Assembly: GCF_019884785.1 (NCBI RefSeq)
Contig: NZ_CP082326.1
Span: 3,465,355-3,529,354 of the forward strand
DNA: 64,000 nt
DNA from: Crassaminicella profunda
Lineage (GTDB): Bacteria; Bacillota; Clostridia; Peptostreptococcales; Thermotaleaceae
Direction: 5' to 3'
Below the pieces are notes generated by a model. That model had not been told where the DNA came from. It saw only the letters and a program-made list of their open reading frames with translations, and ran no database searches. Both the position numbers and the translations under genes were made by a program. How positions within the stretch are numbered: position 1 is the stretch's first letter; each line of letters begins with the position of its first letter. Below, piece by piece: positions 61,401-64,000 of the stretch.

Positions 61401-61847
61401 TTAACATCTCCATTTGTTCAATATAGTTACTGAAAACCAACTTATAATAATCATGGCTCCCACATTTACCAATAAACTATCAAAATAATACCAGTTTTTA
61501 TATTCAACCACACCTCTCTCTACCAAAATTAATTCCGTTAAAGAATATAGTCCTGTAATAACTAAAGCATTCAATACAGCCATCCATCTCTTTTTAGGAT
61601 AATATTGTGCTATAAGGGTGCCAATTACAAAACAAGGTCCTAATAAAAAAAATAGAGAGGATCCGAAAATATTGATCATAGCATCATGAATCATATATCG
61701 TTGACGAATCATCCCATTATAATAATCTGTGATCAATGCCATCCCCATGGCTAAAAATCCTGCAAACATATTCGTAGTAAATTTTTTCCAATCTACTAAA
61801 AAAAGAAATATGATCCAGTTTAAAAAAAACAAAAGTATCCATTCCAT
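61401..61847 (-). CDS. Multi-pass membrane protein, CBO0543-like
   Basis: 148 residues with four to five membrane helices (WILLFFLNWIIFLFLVDW, MFAGFLAMGMALITDYY, IFGSSLFFLLGPCFVIGTL, MAVLNALVITGLYSLTEL, LLVNVGAMIIISWFSVTIL) and few loops. It resembles the CBO0543 group of small spore-former membrane proteins of unknown role, with the shared pattern of a hydrophobic core and YKNWYYFDSL near the end. A related protein is at 62454-62933 on the other strand. It lies in the series 62329-60235 between the two small helical proteins and the 29-residue peptide. Confidence 0.75.
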   Translation of the reverse strand: MEWILLFFLNWIIFLFLVDWKKFTTNMFAGFLAMGMALITDYYNGMIRQRYMIHDAMINIFGSSLFFLLGPCFVIGTLIAQYYPKKRWMAVLNALVITGLYSLTELILVERGVVEYKNWYYFDSLLVNVGAMIIISWFSVTILNKWRC

Positions 61848-61877
61848 AATTGTTATCTTTCCCTCCCCAATATACTT

Positions 61878-62105
61878 TTATGTTCTAGGCTTTATTGGAA
61901 ATATCTTTGAAACAATATAGGGTTTTGCATCTAATCTTTCAATTTTTTGTTGTAAGTTTATAATAGCTCTCATTTCATCATCTCTAAATTGACTAAAAAG
62001 CTGTCTTACTTCAGGATTTTTAATCTCTATCAAATTTTCATTATAAAATAATTCATTTGAAATTCTATATTGAAGTAAATCCTTCAGTCTATCTACATCT
62101 TTCAT
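61878..62105 (-). CDS. Small helical protein, ferritin-like half
   Basis: 75 residues, almost wholly helical: DRLKDLLQYRISNELFYNEN, then IKNPEVRQLFSQFRDDEMRA and INLQQKIERLD. The E-x-x-x-x-E and DDEM positions recall ferritin-like spore coat (CotF-like) or rubrerythrin-like half domains, but with two helices only. Eight bases separate it from the preceding gene. The ATG has AGGTGA just upstream. Function unknown; it probably pairs with the 71-residue neighbour. Confidence 0.62.
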   Translation of the reverse strand: MKDVDRLKDLLQYRISNELFYNENLIEIKNPEVRQLFSQFRDDEMRAIINLQQKIERLDAKPYIVSKIFPIKPRT

Positions 62106-62113
62106 ATAATCAC

Positions 62114-62329
62114 CTAACTCTGTATATTTATTTTAATCATCATATCTTTCATCAATTTTATATGTTCCTTTGAGTTTTTTTCAAACTCCTTGATCATTTT
62201 CTTAAGTTCTTTATTCTTTATTTTTTCTAGATACTCCTTATATTTTTTTAAAAGGAGTTCTTCTCTCTCTACAGCAAATGTAAATGCTGTATCTAATAAA
62301 TATTCTTGTGAAACCTTCTTCATCCGCAA
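62114..62329 (-). CDS. Small helical protein, ferritin-like half
   Basis: 71 residues: LLDTAFTFAVEREELLLKKY, then KEYLEKIKNKELKKMIKEF and EKNSKEHIKLMKDMM. The E-R-E-E...K-E-H-I spacing looks like the Glu/His ligands of a ferritin-like two-helix unit (E-x-x-H), so two copies or a partner could form a four-helix bundle with a di-metal site. It precedes the 75-residue protein by eight bases. TTGGAGGTTGCGG before the ATG supplies GGAGG. It is the first gene of this minus-strand series; divergent from 62454. Confidence 0.62.
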   Translation of the reverse strand: MRMKKVSQEYLLDTAFTFAVEREELLLKKYKEYLEKIKNKELKKMIKEFEKNSKEHIKLMKDMMIKINIQS

Positions 62330-62453
62330 CCTCCAAATTTAATCTTTATTATTTATTTTTTACTATGTTAAAAGTTATATTCATGCTAGATAATATTTTC
62401 ATTCATTCTTGCAAATATTATACTTATATCCATCCATACTAAGGAGAATAAAA

Positions 62454-62933
62454 ATGAATACTATTCTTTGGACAAAAATCTTTTTTTATGGAAACATCAT
62501 TGTACTTTTAATCATTTTTATAAAATTCATCCATAAAGAAAGATTGCAATCACTCATTCCTATAGGTCTATTTATTGCAGTAGAAAATTATACAGTAGAA
62601 ATTCTAGGACTTCATTACAAAGTATGGACATATCCATTAGACAATCCCGGGTATCCAGAAGTAACTATTATCTCTAGTCTTATTTATTTTCCAATTGTTG
62701 CAATGCTCTTTTATCAATATCTTTCTAAAGACATTTTTAAGAACCTCTTATTAATTTTAGCTTTTATAACTTGTAATATGGTCATTGAAATCATTACTTT
62801 AAAAACAACACGCCTTTTTATCTACGGAAAAAACATGAATTTATTCATAGCATTTTTTATGTATTTATCTGCTTATATGTTGATTATTATATTTCAATAT
62901 TTTTATCATAAAAAGCTCTCAAAAAGGAGTTGA
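62454..62933 (+). CDS. Multi-pass membrane protein, CBO0543-like
   Basis: 159 residues from ATG 62454 with five membrane helices (IFFYGNIIVLLIIFIKFI, LIPIGLFIAVENYTVEIL, ISSLIYFPIVAMLFYQYL, LLLILAFITCNMVIEIIT, LFIAFFMYLSAYMLIIIF). Similar in plan to the protein at 61401-61847; both have short charged turns and an aromatic-rich loop (HYKVWTYPLDNPGYPEV here). AAGGAG lies seven bases before the ATG; the frame opens 15 codons earlier without a site. Eight bases separate its stop from the flavoprotein gene at 62942, so the two form an operon. Confidence 0.72.
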   Translation: MNTILWTKIFFYGNIIVLLIIFIKFIHKERLQSLIPIGLFIAVENYTVEILGLHYKVWTYPLDNPGYPEVTIISSLIYFPIVAMLFYQYLSKDIFKNLLLILAFITCNMVIEIITLKTTRLFIYGKNMNLFIAFFMYLSAYMLIIIFQYFYHKKLSKRS

Positions 62934-62941
62934 AATCTTTT

Positions 62942-64000
62942 ATGAAGGTCGGAATCATAGGTAGTGGATTAGCAGGTTTATCTTGTGCCTTTGAACTTAA
63001 AAAATATGGTATCATTCCTACAATTTTCGAAAAAAGGAGTTATCTTGGAGATGGGCTAGATTATACAATTGTTACCCTTAGAATATTTGATTTATATACC
63101 CAAAATCCTATGGACTATTTTGGGGAAAAATATAATTTATCCATATCTCCCTTAAGACCTTTAAGAAAAATTATTATGATGGGTTCAGATAAAAAAACTA
63201 CAGTTAGAGGAAGATTAGGATATATATTTGAAAAAAGTTCAACAAAAAATTCCTTAGAGAATCAAATTATGGAGCAAGTAAACCTGCCTATCCTTTTTGA
63301 TCATTCTATAAATATAGAAGATTTACAGAATGATTTTGACTATATTGTCTGCGCAAATGCTAATCATGAAACTGCAAAATCCTTAAATAATTGGACTACT
63401 ACCTTTAGTGCTCACACTAGAATTGCAACAGTTCTAGGAAATTTCAAAACGGATACTATCACTATGTGGCTCAATACAGAATATGCAAAACATGGATATG
63501 CCTATCTTCTTCCTTATCATAAGGATAAGGCAAATCTTGCCTTAACTGTTGATAACATATCCTCTCATGAGTTAGATTATTACTGGAAAAAGTTCTTAAC
63601 TCTAGAAAATTTGCAATATAAAATTTTAGAGTCTAGAGATATTGAAAGTAATGGAGGATTTACCCATACTTTAAAAAAAGATAATATTTATTTAGCAGGA
63701 AATGCAGGTGGGTTATTAGATGACTTTTTAGGCTTTGGTTCTATGAATGCTATTGAAAGCGGCATCCTTGCAGCAAAGTCTATTGTTAAACACCTAGATT
63801 ATAATCATCTTTTAGAACATATTTTAATAGATCAAAATAAAAAACATAAACTTCGAAAAGTATTCAATACCTTTGATAATAAGGATTTAAATAAATTAAT
63901 CACCCTTTTAGGATTTCCTATAGTAAAACAATATATATATAATAATCCTTTTTATCGAGTAACAAATAGTCCCTCTATCCAAACATTTTATAACCACAAA
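62942..64000 (+). CDS. Flavoprotein paralogue, 3' end beyond the right edge
   Basis: The plus strand is open from ATG 62942 to the window end, 353 codons. It begins VGIIGSGLAGLSCAFELKKY, a Rossmann FAD motif, and continues with VRGRLGYIFEK, DFDYIVCANANH, MWLNTEYAKHGYAYLLPYHK, NIYLAGNAGGLLDDFLGFGS and MNAIESGILAAKSIV. These line up in order with the protein at 60235 (GDLGYFQKR, DYVVVANGNG, WINKDYCKNGYVYLTPF, YFVGTVAGGIDPFLGFGQ, MNAITTGVMAGRSIV), so the two are paralogues. AAGGAG lies twelve bases upstream. The C-terminus is cut, probably by only a few codons given the 355-residue relative. Confidence 0.82.
   Translation, partial: MKVGIIGSGLAGLSCAFELKKYGIIPTIFEKRSYLGDGLDYTIVTLRIFDLYTQNPMDYFGEKYNLSISPLRPLRKIIMMGSDKKTTVRGRLGYIFEKSSTKNSLENQIMEQVNLPILFDHSINIEDLQNDFDYIVCANANHETAKSLNNWTTTFSAHTRIATVLGNFKTDTITMWLNTEYAKHGYAYLLPYHKDKANLALTVDNISSHELDYYWKKFLTLENLQYKILESRDIESNGGFTHTLKKDNIYLAGNAGGLLDDFLGFGSMNAIESGILAAKSIVKHLDYNHLLEHILIDQNKKHKLRKVFNTFDNKDLNKLITLLGFPIVKQYIYNNPFYRVTNSPSIQTFYNHK

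Overview
The window looks like the chromosome of a low-GC (roughly 30% by eye), anaerobic, endospore-forming, motile member of the Clostridia. Spore genes support this: an alpha/beta-type small acid-soluble spore protein, a clostridial-type spore photoproduct lyase, a GerAB-type germination permease and cell-wall L,D-transpeptidases. So do a NosR/NapH-like Fe-S/FMN redox protein, 2-hydroxyacyl-CoA dehydratase activase-related proteins, chemoreceptors and many sodium-coupled transporters. No tRNA, rRNA, CRISPR array or complete insertion sequence was seen.

Layout. 1-213 is the start of a response regulator cut by the left edge. 214-3185 holds a dispersed repeat (copy A), a coding remnant, a Tyr-rich cupin protein and a GC-rich selO gene. 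3186-8714 has a large membrane L,D-transpeptidase and a four-gene operon (zinc ribbon/propeller/LRR protein, zinc ribbon membrane protein, ankyrin protein, membrane-anchored orphan). 9071-12393 is a promoter, an Fe-S/FMN membrane protein and its two-component system. 12495-15195 has a frameshifted small gene, a GNAT acetyltransferase, and a LysR regulator divergent from a DJ-1/PfpI gene with a T-N11-A operator between them. 15592-19752 is a more GC-rich island (NhaC antiporter, small membrane protein, LytS-like kinase, SARP-like response regulator) lying between repeat copies C and D. 20258-21751 has a minimal L,D-transpeptidase, an Rpn-type nuclease remnant and a secreted propeller protein. 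21926-26946 is a TetR-controlled MacAB-like efflux operon with a near-perfect promoter and a 28-bp palindromic operator.

27025-33006 contains tandem DUF3841 paralogues, an FAD oxidoreductase, splB, a GNAT protein and two unusual low-complexity small proteins. 33175-41079 has a Kef-type antiporter, a LysM 5'-nucleotidase, a stalk-domain protein, a Na/Pi cotransporter behind PhoP-box-like repeats, and an orphan GerAB. 41263-42859 is an NSS-family symporter behind a long leader with twelve UAG triplets followed by two terminator hairpins, suggestive of TRAP-style attenuation. 42898-49516 is an RND efflux operon with its own two-component system. 49673-53263 has a polysaccharide deacetylase, the SASP and two activase-related proteins. 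53350-55888 is a zinc/manganese-type ABC importer with a Zur-like operator. 55995-60080 is a pair of tandem chemoreceptors. 60235-64000 contains two divergent, related modules, each a small multi-pass membrane protein plus a flavoprotein, one of them running off the right edge.

Most genes form short operons ended by clear intrinsic terminators. The least understood parts are the dispersed repeat family and the island it brackets, the UAG-repeat leader, the zinc-ribbon/LRR/ankyrin operon and the duplicated membrane-protein/flavoprotein modules.
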